Positions 11,101 to 21,865 of a stretch of DNA of 64,000 nt are shown in pieces. The stretch covers positions 640,244 through 704,243 of the forward strand of contig MU006240.1 in assembly GCA_010093685.1 (NCBI GenBank), read 5' to 3'. The position numbers and the translations under genes were made by a program. Every line of letters starts with the position of its first letter. Position 1 is the stretch's first letter. Below the pieces are notes generated by a model, which did not search any database, was not told the DNA's origin, and saw nothing but the letters and a program-made list of their open reading frames with translations. Source of the DNA: Ophiobolus disseminans. Lineage: Eukaryota > Ascomycota > Dothideomycetes > Pleosporales > Phaeosphaeriaceae.

Positions 11101-12050
11101 CAGTGGCCTTCTCGCACAACTCAACGCGGCTGGCATTGGCGTCTGACAACAGGACCGTCAAGATCTGGGACACCAGCAGCGGCGCGTGCCTGCAGACGCT
11201 CAAGGGCTATAGCAGTCATGTCAGCTCGGTGGCCTTCTCGCACAACTCGACGCGGCTGGCGTCGGCGTCTGACGACAGGACCGTCAAGATCTGGGACGCC
11301 AGCAGCGGCGCGTGCCTGCAGACGCTCAAGGGCTATAGCAGTTATGTCAGCTTGGTAGCCTTCTCGCACAACTCGACGCGGCTGGCGTCGGCGTCATGGG
11401 ACAGGACCGTCAAGATCTGGGATGCCAGCAGCGGCGCGTGCCTGCAGACGCTCAAGGGCTATAGCGATGCGGTTAGGTCGGTGGCCTTCTCGCACAACTC
11501 GACGCGGCTGGCGTCTGCGTCTGACGACAGCACCGTCAAGATCTGGGACGCCAGCAGCGGCGCGTGCCTGCAGACGCTCGAGGGCCATAGCGATGCAGTC
11601 AGGTCAGTGGCCTTCTCGCACGACTCAACGCGGCTGGCGTCGGCGTCTAACGACAGCACTGTCAAGATCTGGGACGCTAGCAGCAGCGCGTGCCTGCAGA
11701 CGCTTAAGGGTCATAGTAATGCGGTTAGGTCAGTGGCCTTCTCGCACGACTCGACGCGGCTGGCGTCGGCGTCGTGGGACAGCACTGTCAAGATCTGGGA
11801 CGCCAGCAGCGGCACGTGCCTGCAGACGCTCGAGAGCTATGGCAGTATTGACAACCTGGTAGGCTTTAAGACCCAGCAACCTCTTGATCAGGGTATCGCC
11901 ATTAGCTTAGATACAATTTGGGTTACTTATAATGATCAAAAGCAGTTGTGGCTTCCATCAGAGTATCGTCCATTTTGCTCAGCTGTTTCAGGCAGGTGTT
12001 TTAGTACAGGTACAGGGTCTGGAAAAGTATGGATATACTGCTTGAAGTAA
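8149..12050 (+). pseudogene. HET-NACHT-WD40 (HNWD-type NLR) gene with 14 in-frame stops
   Basis: From the ATG at 8149 one frame encodes a HET domain (PPYAILSH, YFWIDTCCINKANKAEHS, WFTRGWTLQELLAPRVVEFF), then a coiled linker (KQEEHLRKQEECLRDL; KKRIEDTKGGLLADSYRWVL) and a NACHT ATPase (Walker A KGNPGKGKTMLLCG, Walker B YLVIDALDEC). Stops fall at 8242, 8314, 8530, 8626, 8719, 8743, 9064, 9319, 9340, 9496, 9700, 9811, 10234 and 10345. Twelve are TAG, mostly where the family has Trp or Gln. A frameshift between about 10345 and 10470 moves to the frame of the WD40 part, which is open from about 10487 to the TAA at 12050. In Podospora, het-D/het-E genes of this layout control vegetative incompatibility. 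Here the effector and ATPase portions are clearly dead. Confidence 0.92.
10683..11816 (+). repeat. Nine tandem 126-bp WD40 repeats, near identical
   Basis: Each 42-residue unit begins CLQTL(E/K)G and ends TVKIWDASSG. Nine full units are followed by a diverged C-terminal tail from 11817. Between units, variation is concentrated at unit positions 6, 8, 10, 11, 13, 20, 29 and 31 (for example SM/DA/SY/SC/SH/NA at 10-11 and Y/D/W/N at 29). The rest is almost invariant, which points to homogenisation by recombination. The segment is GC-rich and open, unlike the mutated part upstream. Confidence 0.95.
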
Positions 12051-12233
12051 TGCTCGACCTCTCAGTGTGGCCGCAGTACTCATTCATTGTTTCTTGTCTT
12101 TATTTTAATAACTCAGCACTCATAGAGGGACGGAGATGTACGTGTATATATAGGTGAGGTCTTTGCCACATCGAAACTTCGAGAAGTGCGACTATGTTGT
12201 GATTTACTTTTAAACAGGGAGCACACGGCTCTA

Positions 12234-12449
12234 TGTAAGAGGTTAGACCTCTAGATCCTTAGTGGCAACACTTCGGTGCATCTATTGCATCATAGTGCGC
12301 TATATCACGCCATAGGAATGTACATAGAAGGTTCTAGGAGTAAGCAGCCTGTCTATAAAGACAGCCTGCCCTCCCACTCTAGATAGTCTTCATCGAATTC
12401 ATCACGGTTAAACCTAGCCTTTCTGCAGTCTTCTGCCTGGCCCCTTACA
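12234..12449. mobile_element. Solo LTR 1 (216 bp)
   Basis: It begins TGTAAG and ends CTTACA, the expected TG...CA termini, and is flanked on both sides by CTCTA as a 5-bp target-site duplication. Just inside the start is a short palindrome (AGAGGT-TAG-ACCTCT). The last ~100 bp closely match the end of the second LTR at 13296-13644. No internal retrotransposon sequence lies between it and its duplication, so it is a solo LTR. Confidence 0.88.
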
Positions 12450-12454
12450 CTCTA

Positions 12455-13290
12455 CGAGGCAAACTCTGCTCGGTGCGTAGGGTGGGTATACTCTACCAGA
12501 TTAATTAGATTACTTCGTAGACGTGGCGCATACTTCCAGAAGCTCTTGCGTTACTAACAAAAGCTGTAAATCTGATAGTGTCTTAGAAACCTAATCTAGT
12601 AAGTAGGGGCGGACCCTGCTTGCACGTTGGCAAAAACGGTGTTGCAGCGACGCGCAAGGTTAAAACTGCAATCGCTAGCAACTGCAATTACATACGGGAA
12701 TTAATTCTAGTCAACTGTTATAGAATTTCCCTATTACATGTAAGATCACGTGTGAGGTGTAACTAGCGCAGGGCTAGCCGGCGCTGGTGGCTTGGCGAAG
12801 CGTGATCTTCCTGCAGGCGCACCTCCTTGCACCTCTCCATAGCAATATTTTAGTAATATCAACCTACTACGCTTTTGTCTTAGACTACTCAGGCAGATCC
12901 CTTACATCAACCATTGATCTATTCAGGACGGCTCTTAGCCTAAGCCCAAGTTTAGCGTTGCTTGAAAATCATGTAATTAATTATTATGTGAGATACGCTA
13001 ATGGTACCTGAAATAGCCAAATTCGCATCGCTTAACTAAAGGGTACTAACAGGGATAGCGTCGTTGCATGAATCATCTTTGTGTAGCTGCCACAGGGCTG
13101 AGGATAGTCTGCAGTTACTAGAATAGGGCTAGAACTTAGAAGGTCATACACTTTAACACTATAACTACTAGAAGTAGTGCAGCCTATATAGTAGGGCTCT
13201 AGAGCAGATGCTCTGCTACGTCATAAAACGAGGCCGTCCAAAAATCTAGACCTTAGGCGACAATAATGTTGGTAATTTTGAAGTAGCGGC
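12455..13290. other. Spacer between two solo LTRs, no gene seen
   Basis: About 840 bp without a supportable gene. It shows no reverse transcriptase, integrase or gag-like frame. Since each LTR has its own target duplication, this spacer is host DNA or older repeat debris and not the body of an element. Confidence 0.5.
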
Positions 13291-13295
13291 TATTC

Positions 13296-13644
13296 TGTAA
13301 GAGGTTAGACCTCTACTGTCCTCAGTGGATACACTTCGGTTCATTGGAACATCATGGAACGTCATGGAATGTCCTGGAACGTCATGGAATGTCCTAGAAC
13401 GTCATGGAATGTCCTGGAACGTCATGGAATGTCCTGGAACGTCATGGAATGTCCTGGAATGTCCTGAAACTAGCCAGAACAAGATATGTTCTTCTGACAG
13501 CTGACAAATGCTGATGTATGTAGAAACTTCCAGAAGCCAGCAGTCTGCTATAAAGTCAGCCTGCTCTCTGGCTCTAGATAGACTCCATCGAATTCATCAC
13601 TGTTCTACCTAGCCTTTCTGCAGTCTTCTGCCTGGCCCCTTACA
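13296..13644. mobile_element. Solo LTR 2 (349 bp), same family, with internal minisatellite
   Basis: Termini TGTAAG...CTTACA match those of LTR 1, and it is flanked by its own 5-bp duplication TATTC. The first ~50 bp and last ~110 bp align to LTR 1. The middle is longer because of a tandem array of a 10-bp unit at 13346-13465. Confidence 0.88.
13346..13465. repeat. Minisatellite, twelve 10-bp units, inside LTR 2
   Basis: Units are of the form GGAAYGTCMT, mostly alternating GGAACGTCAT and GGAATGTCCT to give a 20-bp higher-order period. There is no array at the matching place in LTR 1. Confidence 0.9.
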
Positions 13645-13798
13645 TATTCAGAGACAGAGGAAAACCTATTGCATTAATCTGAAGTATTGTTACGCAGGTA
13701 TAAAGACGTGGAAAGAAATTCTGCTGCTTAAAAGTCTAAGTACCTGTGGTTTTTCTCGCTACAGAATGGTTCTCGCTACGCAGTGGGGGATATTAGTA

Positions 13799-15149
13799 CA
13801 GTACTAGGTCATAAGTTTGGGCCGCCAAGCTCGCTTAGCGCAACTTGAGCACCATGCCCCAAAACTTCACCACTTCATATCTCAGCCAAATCATAATATA
13901 TTCAATTAATTTTTTGATCACTGGTGTTGCATACGTTCAGTATTTAGTCTGCCAGCCTTTTGCTTTTCTCACTGCAGCAAGACGTCGTGGCATTGACATG
14001 ATGAGTTGCTTGATCAGCTTGCCAGGTATGCCACACCAGCATTCCCTCAAAGCCCCGCAAAAGCCATCCCATTCCTCTTGAGACTTGCTATAGTTGTTGT
14101 ATTGTGGGTAGAGCTTGTACATCCGCTTCTTAAGCACCCACCAGATGTGCTCAATTGGGTTGAGATTGGGTGAGTAGGCTGGCCAGCGGATAGATGTGAT
14201 GTGGTGCTCTTGGTGGAACGCAGCCACTGCTTAGGATCGGTGTATACCAGCGTTATCCTGCATGAATAACTAGGAGCGACGGTAATAAGGCAGGAGACCT
14301 TTTGTCAAGGCCTCTATGTAACTTTTGGCGCTGTAGCCACGCTTTTTGGCATCAGGATCACGCTCCATGATGACTAACTTGCTTCTCCTTAGAAGACCAC
14401 ATTCATCAAGCCATACACAAGCCCACACTATCTGAGCTGGCTTCCTACTTGTTCTAGTAGGATCTAGCATCATTGGCTTCCATTTCTCTGAAGGGTATCA
14501 GAAGCACCACTCTTGGTTGCCACTAGATCCCTTCTGAACTGAGCACTCATCAGAGAACTTGAGCGTGCAGCGCGCCCATCTGAAGTTTTGGTACTCTTTG
14601 GCAAACTTGAGGCGTAATGCAGCATGCCCACGGTTGAATTTTGGACGCTTTTTAGCCTTGTGATTAGTGAGGCCACATCTGCGGAGCTCCTGGTATAATG
14701 TGCTGCGGCTAGGTGGCTTCGAAGGGGTGCCCTCATGATTCACAAAGGTGGCCAGTTTTGCAAGCTCTGGGTACTCCATCTTTAGTGCAGCCCAAACTTT
14801 TCGGTAGATGATCTTTTTCTAGCTAAGCAATAGTACTGGGGGCCGGCCTGATCAAGGTTTGTCCTGTGTTGTGCCTGTTTGTTGGTACTTTTGGCGGATC
14901 TTTTGGATGTGGCAGTCATTGCAGCCATGCGCGTGCGCTGCCTCTTTTACCGTTACGCCACCACACAGCATCCCAATAATCTGATCCCTCTGGCTAACCA
15001 ATAAATTAGGACCACGGCGCACATTTTGGTCCACCTCTTGTCCAAATCGGCGTTGTGTAGCCATAGTTATGACACGTCAAAGTTGTGGTGTTGATGTGGT
15101 TGGGGACTGTGTCACGCTAAGTGTGGCCCAAACTTTTGACGCGTGACTG
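13799..15149 (-). mobile_element. Complete Tc1/mariner-family transposon (1,351 bp), inactive
   Basis: Both ends start CAGT inward and share AAGTTTGGGCC a few bases in, giving imperfect inverted repeats of about 25 bp. The dinucleotide TA flanks the element on each side (13797-13798 and 15150-15151), the target duplication of this superfamily. The single transposase frame lies on the minus strand and is broken by stops. Confidence 0.88.
13937..15064 (-). pseudogene. DD34E transposase of the Tc1/mariner element, five stops
   Basis: The ATG at 15064 (start MATQRRFGQEVD) opens a frame that runs to 13937 with stops at 14852, 14819, 14498, 14270 and 14231 and no frameshift. The N-terminus is a helix-turn-helix DNA-binding region (GVTVKEAAHAHGCNDCHIQKI). 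The catalytic triad is visible: Asp in FSDECSV, Asp in MQDNAGIH and Glu in SPNLNPIEHIW. There are 34 positions between the last two (one of them a stop), hence DD34E as in impala-like elements. Two stops are TGA (probably from CGA) and three are TAG/TAA (Gln or Trp expected). The protein would bind the terminal repeats and cut and paste the element; this copy cannot make it. Confidence 0.9.
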
Positions 15150-15151
15150 TA

Positions 15152-15740
15152 AGCTTTAGCCTTCGAGTCGTCAGTTGCGAAGTCGTTGATTGAGTGCATC
15201 TCGCCAAGTCATGGCAGGACCTACAGATCAGACCTACATCTAAGCTTCAGCTGGGAGATTAGATGCTGTCATTTAGATCGTGACGCAACCCCTTTACATA
15301 TCCAAGTACCTCCATCAGAAAATCCTACCTCGACCACATACCGCTGGAAATGTGATGCAAAACATCGAATACCGCACTCTATAGGGTGCACGACCTTGCA
15401 CTCGAGCTTGCTCATGATGAGATGCGCACAATGAAGATTCTAGTGAATTCAAGCGACTCTGGATTACGAAGGATGAAGCCGTGAAAGAATCTCATAGAAG
15501 TAATGACATGTCAGCGACGAGTTCAGAAACCGCAAGCAGTCAAAAGATGATGTTCGTCACCTCGCAAAGCCTTCACCGCCCCAACATTTTCTGCCACTCT
15601 AGCGCCTGGGCATCAGGAAGTCACTACCCACCGCTGATTGGCCATCTCACTGCTAGACTCCATGACATAAAGTCTATACCTGGACCGAACCAGGATCAAT
15701 AGTCCGTCTAGCAACACACTCAATCAGCGCGACCACCAAA
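15152..15740. other. Intergenic, upstream of ACR3
   Basis: About 590 bp without a supportable gene. The right end of the mariner element directly borders what is presumably the ACR3 promoter and 5' leader, so the insertion may affect that gene's expression. No clear TATA box or binding site was identified. Confidence 0.45.
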
Positions 15741-17028
15741 ATGGATACTCCCGAACGCAGCGCAATAGCAAAAGAGAAGGAAAATCATGGACGAAATGAT
15801 GATGATGTTGAAATGGGAAAAGAAAGGGAGGCCGAATCACCGGTATCTGCATGTACACACGCCCCCATCGACGTAGTCCTCCAAATCTGGTAACTGATTC
15901 AAACGACCAGCAACACCCGACTTACCACCCGAACTCCCACCCCTAAAAGCCCTATCCTTCCTCGATCGCTTCCTCGTAGTATGGATCCTCATCGCCATGG
16001 GCGTAGGCATCGCGCTCGGCAACACCGTCGAGTCCGTCGGGCCCGCACTGCAAAAAGGCGAATTCGTGGGTGTTAGTATACCAATTGGTAAGCCGCACCC
16101 CATTCCCCCAATATCACCAGTTAGATAAGATGTTAACGTACTTACAGCTATCGGTCTGCTAGTCATGATGTACCCGATCCTATGCAAAGTGCGCTACGAA
16201 ACCCTCCACTTACTGCTCCGCTCCAAGGACCTCTGGATACAAATCGCCGTATCCTTCGTGCTTAACTGGATCATCGCGCCGCTGTTCATGGTCGGACTGG
16301 CATGGGCCTTTCTTCCGGATCGACAGGACCTGCGCGAGGGTCTAATATTCGTGGGCATAGCGCGGTGCATCGCAATGGTACTTATCTGGACGGATCTCGC
16401 AGGCGGCGATGGTGATTACTGCGCCGTACTCGTGGCGTTCAACTCGATACTGCAGATCGTGCTTTTTGCGCCGTTTGCGATATTCTACGTCCAGATAGTG
16501 AGTCAGGGGGATAAGACGAGTGTGAGCTACGAGGGCGTGGCGCAGAGTGTGGGGGTGTTTTTGGGAATACCGCTTGGTGCGGCGGTGGCGACGAGGTTAG
16601 TGCTGAGGAGTGTGCTTGGGGAGGATAGGTATCAGCGACGCTTCATACGGTATATTGCGCCGTTTTCGCTCATCGGGCTGATTTACACCATCGTGGTTTT
16701 GTTCGCGAGTCAAGGCGCGCATGTGGTGCGGCAGATCACGGACGTGCTGCGCGTGTGTGCGCCGCTGCTAGTGTACTTCCTCGTCATTTTCACCAGCACA
16801 GTCTGGTTCTGCTGGAAGATGGGTTTCGGGTACAGAGTCAGTTGCACGCAGAGCTTTACCGCTGCGAGCAATAACTTTGAGCTTGCGATCGCGGTGGTGG
16901 TAGCGGTGTATGGTGCGGGAAGCGGACAGGCCTTAGCCAGTACGGTGGGTCCGCTTATAGAGGTGCCGGTATTGGTTGCTCTGGTGTATGTTCTGAGATA
17001 CGTTAGGAAAAGGTGGCAGTGGGCCTAA
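15741..17028 (+). CDS. ACR3: ACR3-family arsenite efflux transporter
   Basis: Proposed exons are 15741-15852, 15911-16087 and 16148-17028, giving 389 residues, a normal size for ACR3. The second intron has clear signals (GTAAGC...TTACAG). The first uses a weaker donor (GTACAC) with a CTGAT branch site but restores the frame into LSFLDRFLVVWILIAMGVGI. Ten hydrophobic segments follow an acidic cytosolic N-terminus. Diagnostic stretches are MMYPILCKVRYE, the Cys-bearing ARCIAMVLIW and the Glu-bearing NNFELAIAV, residues needed for As(III) transport in studied members. The protein exports arsenite, and probably antimonite, across the plasma membrane in exchange for protons. No arsenate reductase or arsenic regulator is seen next to it. 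Confidence 0.9.
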
Positions 17029-20000
17029 CTAGTGGAGGGCGAAGAGAGATTTGGATCGACAGAGGTTTAAGAGGTGCGAATCCCGGTGGGCAAGTCGGAT
17101 GATTTGGAATCGAAGCATCAAAGTCAATTCCATCCCAAGGCCATGGCACTGGATGTATAGTGTAGTTCTTCGGCACCAACGTGAATATAGATATAATGAT
17201 TACTGATCGACCATGTCCGCAGGTGATCACAATCTCTGATTACCTAACAATATATCAGATCTTTTGTTCCGGTAAATAGTAGAAGATACAACCATTTATT
17301 CATTACCATCTCATATTCAACTCACAAGACTATGAAGTTCTACACTGTAGAGCGAATCGATAGCCGCGCACCGACCAAAGCACGTCGCCGAAGCTAGCAA
17401 TCGCCGGACTGGAGGCCGGTGTCCCCTAGAGGTCGCACGTTGTGTTTGACGTGCATGACAGTACTATATCTTTAGCAACCAAGACTTTTCCTTTTCCGCC
17501 AGATGACTTTCGAGGTTCGATCGTGGTAGGTAGGTTCATCGGGCTACGGCATGGGGATCACAGCCCCTACATCATGCGTCATGGTCAATCCGGGAAAGAA
17601 CTTGGAGATCGGAAGAACGTAGCGATGATTTCGCTCATAATGCAGTCGAGGCTTATGAAGGTATAGCAGGCCGTGTACTTAGGCGTGCCCATGGTATTGG
17701 ATCTGATTGTAAGTCACTCAGCCGAACATTTGATCGGCGAGTTGTCGTGGGATGTGTTCACTGCCGATGATTCGACGACGACCCTTTGAGTTGGTCTCCA
17801 GAACGTGAAGGTGACAACGTCAATCCAGTGGGTGTGGGTGCATCAAACGAGTTTCTAGTGGAGCGTCGTTACGTTCATCCATATCGATTGACTTTTCAGA
17901 CGACACCAACGCTCCACAGATGTCGTGCTCGTTCGGCGATGTGTCTAGGGTAGGACAAGGGTTGCTTAGTGGCTATAGCCCGACGCTGATCGCGGTCGAT
18001 CGTCAAGCCTTATCGTGACACGCACAGGACATGACCCGGGGTGACGAACTACACCTCTTCGAGTAGCACCTAGACACCAGTGTCATGGCACTACCACTGC
18101 GTGTCACCTGCCTAGATGCTGAGATTGCTCCACTTCGAGACATCGTGTTTGCGAACACGCTGTGGGTATTTGTCTTTAGGAAATCAAGGTGCACCAGCCA
18201 CGGCGACTGCCGGAAACTATGCTTGTCCGGGCCACACGTGCTGCAACGACCTACTAGCTGGGATGATTGTTTTGCCGTGTCAACGGCGATGTTGTACCTC
18301 TGCGCAACCAGACCAGACCCGAAAACGCGTATAAATTCCTACTGGTTGTGCAGATTTGCCCAACTTAGCAATGTCCATGTGGTGCTTCCACGATAGATTG
18401 ACTGTGTTTGGGCAAAGTAGGAAAGGTCTGCCGAAGACTGTGTTTATTAGTCTGACTGGCAATGCTGTCAAGATCCATTCCATGAATTTTGCGTTTCCCG
18501 TCGAGGTACATGTGTCCAACCACAAGGCTGGAGCACTGGATTTCTTCTAGAAGACAGTGGCGTTCCATGGCGTTATATGGCGTCAACGAGAGCGCAGCCA
18601 CACGAGGGCATGCAAAAGAATTTGCTCAGCAGCGTCCTTGTCGCCTTGCTTGCTCGGGGACACAGTAAGACTGACGTCTGGTCCGGCGCACACTGGTGAA
18701 GTTCGATCAAGTAGGATTTTCCACGCCGGTACCCGTTTTAGTGCATCCAACTCTTCGCATAAAAAGGCTGCATCTGAAGGATCTGGGTCGTATCGAAGTA
18801 CAGTAGCGCCCACGCTGACGCTGAGCCAAGGACGAATGTTAGTGGGTGATGATGTATAAAGGAGGCAGCGGTGCTATTTGTGAGGCTTTCTGTTGGATTG
18901 GGAAGGAACGTTTCGGCGACACCGTGATGTTGTAGATCTTACTCAGCGCTTGTTGCCAGATCGCCGACTTTTTGTGAGGGCGGCGAATGAGGGTTGAGGT
19001 CACATTTGGTGCACCTTGTTTTGTCTATTCCCAGGCAAGCGGTTCAGACACGCCGCAAGGTGTTTCGCGACTAGGAGATGCATCATCTTAATAAGCCTCA
19101 TATAGGCGCGGATTGCTGAGAACAGGGCTTGCAGTTCTGCACTAATTTAGTGTGGTAGCAAGGTCCAGGTCAGAAGGCTGTGAGATACCGAGCCCGTTTA
19201 CGCTGGCTGCTGCACGCACTTGTCCAGTGTACAGATGCCGCTGCCCACTCGCCCTCTTCCCAGCCTCCAACGCGTCGTTTCGGGTCACGCTAAGGCTCGT
19301 GCGGGTGTCTGCTCCCGCTCGTCATAGGCCAGAACTTGTTCGGCTTTGTGCCAGAGTTTGGGCTACATACCGCAAACTCTATTTGGGGCATGCGTAAAGG
19401 CAGACATGCTGTGCCGCGCTGTTCTGGTTGGCAAGTTGCTCTTCCCTTTCTTCTCCAGCCTAGTGGGTCATGACCCGGGGGAGTGGTTCTCAGCTGGTAG
19501 CGCGTGTCTGTGTTTCATGCGAATTCTGACGCTCGCCTCTCCCCGCACTCGTCTGGTTGCCCTTCACCTGGTCCGTAGCCTGCCTCATCACGGCATGCGT
19601 AGTCGGGGCACTGCCCTTCTCAAGGGCACTCGGGACAAGTCTCTGCCATCTTCAACGCAAATTCATCATACCTACACAACACCGACGCGTGGCATACACT
19701 TGTCTGATCGCAGCACCGACTGTTCCATGTTGCCGGATATCGCCGGTGCACCCCACAAATCCTACCATTACTCACGCACCATCGTTGCTCTTAGACCCAT
19801 GTCTCTGTCCCCAGTGGAGAGCACAAGGCACAAGACATCGCTTCGATACCGCCGGCCGTGCCCCGCTATTCACAAACATCAAGGCATCCAGTCGGTGGAG
19901 ATGGGGCAAAGGGATCTAACAACTGACAAGTGCCACCCCGGATAGGGAACCACTGTCTTGGGAACGGCTGCATCATCAGCTTGTGTTGAAGTTAGCCCAC

Positions 20001-21865
20001 GCCACGTATTATGCCCATGGCGATACGTGTTTTTTGGGTGGGCTCGTTTCATTGTCGTCAACGCAGCGCTTGATGAGGCTTCTTTACGCTGTAGGGAACA
20101 AATCCACGAACGCGCACGCATCCCTGTCCTACTAAGGATGCATGAATGTGATTTGCGCAAGTTTGCCTCCATTCCGTCCGCGCATGCACATCGTGAGGGC
20201 CCTATGTCGACGAACCTAGTGTCAGCCGACTCCAACAACGCTGGCTCAGAAGCACACCGTTCAGCTCAGCTTCGAATTATGGCAGAGTCATGCCGAAGAG
20301 GCTCAGCATGCGATGTATCGTAAGTACCTAAACCTCACTATGCCCCCCATACACATGGACTCCGGGACGGCACGCTGCAATGACAGCAGCATTTGCAGAT
20401 GCATCAGCGGCCGGGCTTCCACTGCATGGAAAGAACCTGGGAGTCGGAGTCTAAACGAAGAGCCCGACTTGACTCCAGGTGCTATAACCAGCTTCTATGG
20501 CGTTTCTTTTCCTGCAACTTTAGCACGCGCAGCTGCAGGAGAGCGCGTACGAGGCCTGCGAGTTGCTCCGTCCCGAAGGCTTACCGATGCAGCATCTCGC
20601 GTAAGCAAGGCCCTGATTGATCGATGTGCTGTGGGAGTGCGGAAATTACTATGTCTTGCTGGTACCAGGTACGGTTCCTCATCTCGGGCTATGGCAGAAG
20701 CGTCGCATGTCCCGACTGCTATGTGAACCCCAGCAATAGAGAAGACATGTTTCGTAACATCAACACCACGCTGTTTCAGCAAGGTTCCATCCGCCCACAC
20801 ACCCTCCTGGAAGGCTTCGCAGAACGGGCATGGGCGGCAGGTGATGCAGTGCCCCGTCGAGCGCGCGTGGATGACGAACGGTGACTGGCAACGAAGTGTG
20901 GTGCGGAAATGTGTTCGCTCGCCCGGCTTGCCTTAGTGGAACCATGCAGTCGGTGGAGGGCCAAAGCGAGGCCAACTCGGCAGACTTGCAAAGGCCGACG
21001 GCGAGTCAGAGTGACTCTTGGGAGCATTGTCAGCCACCCAGAAGACGGCATCTGTTATGCGCATAATAGGCTGGCACTAGCAGCGCCGTGCACCCCGCGC
21101 GCTTCGACTTGCACGCAGCGGTGAGGACGCGGAGCAGCAGCAAATGGCGCTGGAGCGAGGCCGAGTTCGCTCGGCTCTGGCGTGGGTGGTGAATGCTCGC
21201 ATTGGTTCCCGGATAGCTGGGACAGTATTTCGAAAAGATACCCGGAGTTATGGGATGGGACTGCTAGTGCAGCTCCTGGTGGAACCACTAGCTTGCGCTA
21301 AGCCAGTTGCAGCGAATCACCGTGTGCTGGCAAGGACAGGGCCGCCGAATTAATAGAGGCATGGCGCTTTCCAGCGCGCAGAGGGTGGCTTGCTTGAGTG
21401 CTGCTGCCGGGAGGGAGAGTGGGACGGTCGAAGGATACCGTAGCAATATCCTGGCCGTCAGCCAGGCTGTCCGTCTCATCTGTCGACGCGCCTGAGCCTA
21501 ACTGCAGGGGTTTCGCGCCGCCTTTAAATAAGTAGTCGACTTGCGTCCCGCACCGCTGCCCTGATGACTGAGATCCCGGCTTCCCTCTCCTGTTGATGCC
21601 CGCTGCCGACCCAGCTATTCGTCTCGACTAATAAGCCCGCTGCCGCCCTCGCACTCGCACATCGCCATCGCTCTGCCCATCCCACCGCTGCAGGCCGCCG
21701 ACCACGCCAGCCGCACGCCGCCCATTCATCGTCGACGGCGACGTCCCATGACCTGCGCGTCCTCGAGCGACACGGCACCACCCTCCGCCCCGGCTGAAGA
21801 CGCAGCGGCAGCTTATTAGGCGACGTCCCCCGCCCAGGAGGCTTCTGCGAAGTCCGGCTGCTCCA
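17029..21865. other. 4.8-kb stretch with no supportable gene, upstream of laeA
   Basis: Both strands contain many short ORFs (up to ~200 codons) but none shows a domain, consistent composition or plausible splicing. The sequence is not AT-rich and shows no tandem or inverted repeat that I could find. It may hold a long regulatory region for laeA, noncoding transcripts, or a fast-evolving gene that I cannot recognise. Confidence 0.4.

Noticed and set aside
10766..11862. Long ORFs on both strands across the WD40 array (for example 11422-11862 plus)
   Set aside because: They are out-of-frame or antisense shadows of the 126-bp WD40 repeat; the repeat length is a multiple of three, so every frame stays open.
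12234..13644. A single LTR retrotransposon bounded by the two similar LTRs
   Set aside because: Each LTR has its own perfect and different 5-bp duplication (CTCTA and TATTC), and the spacer has no retroelement coding; they are two solo LTRs.
15741..17028. An arsenic-resistance gene cluster around ACR3
   Set aside because: No arsenate reductase, ArsH or regulator is visible on either side; the neighbours are a transposon and a gene-empty stretch.
17070..17100. Possible tRNA T-arm (GTGCGAATCCCGGTG)
   Set aside because: No matching anticodon arm, D-arm or acceptor stem could be folded around it.
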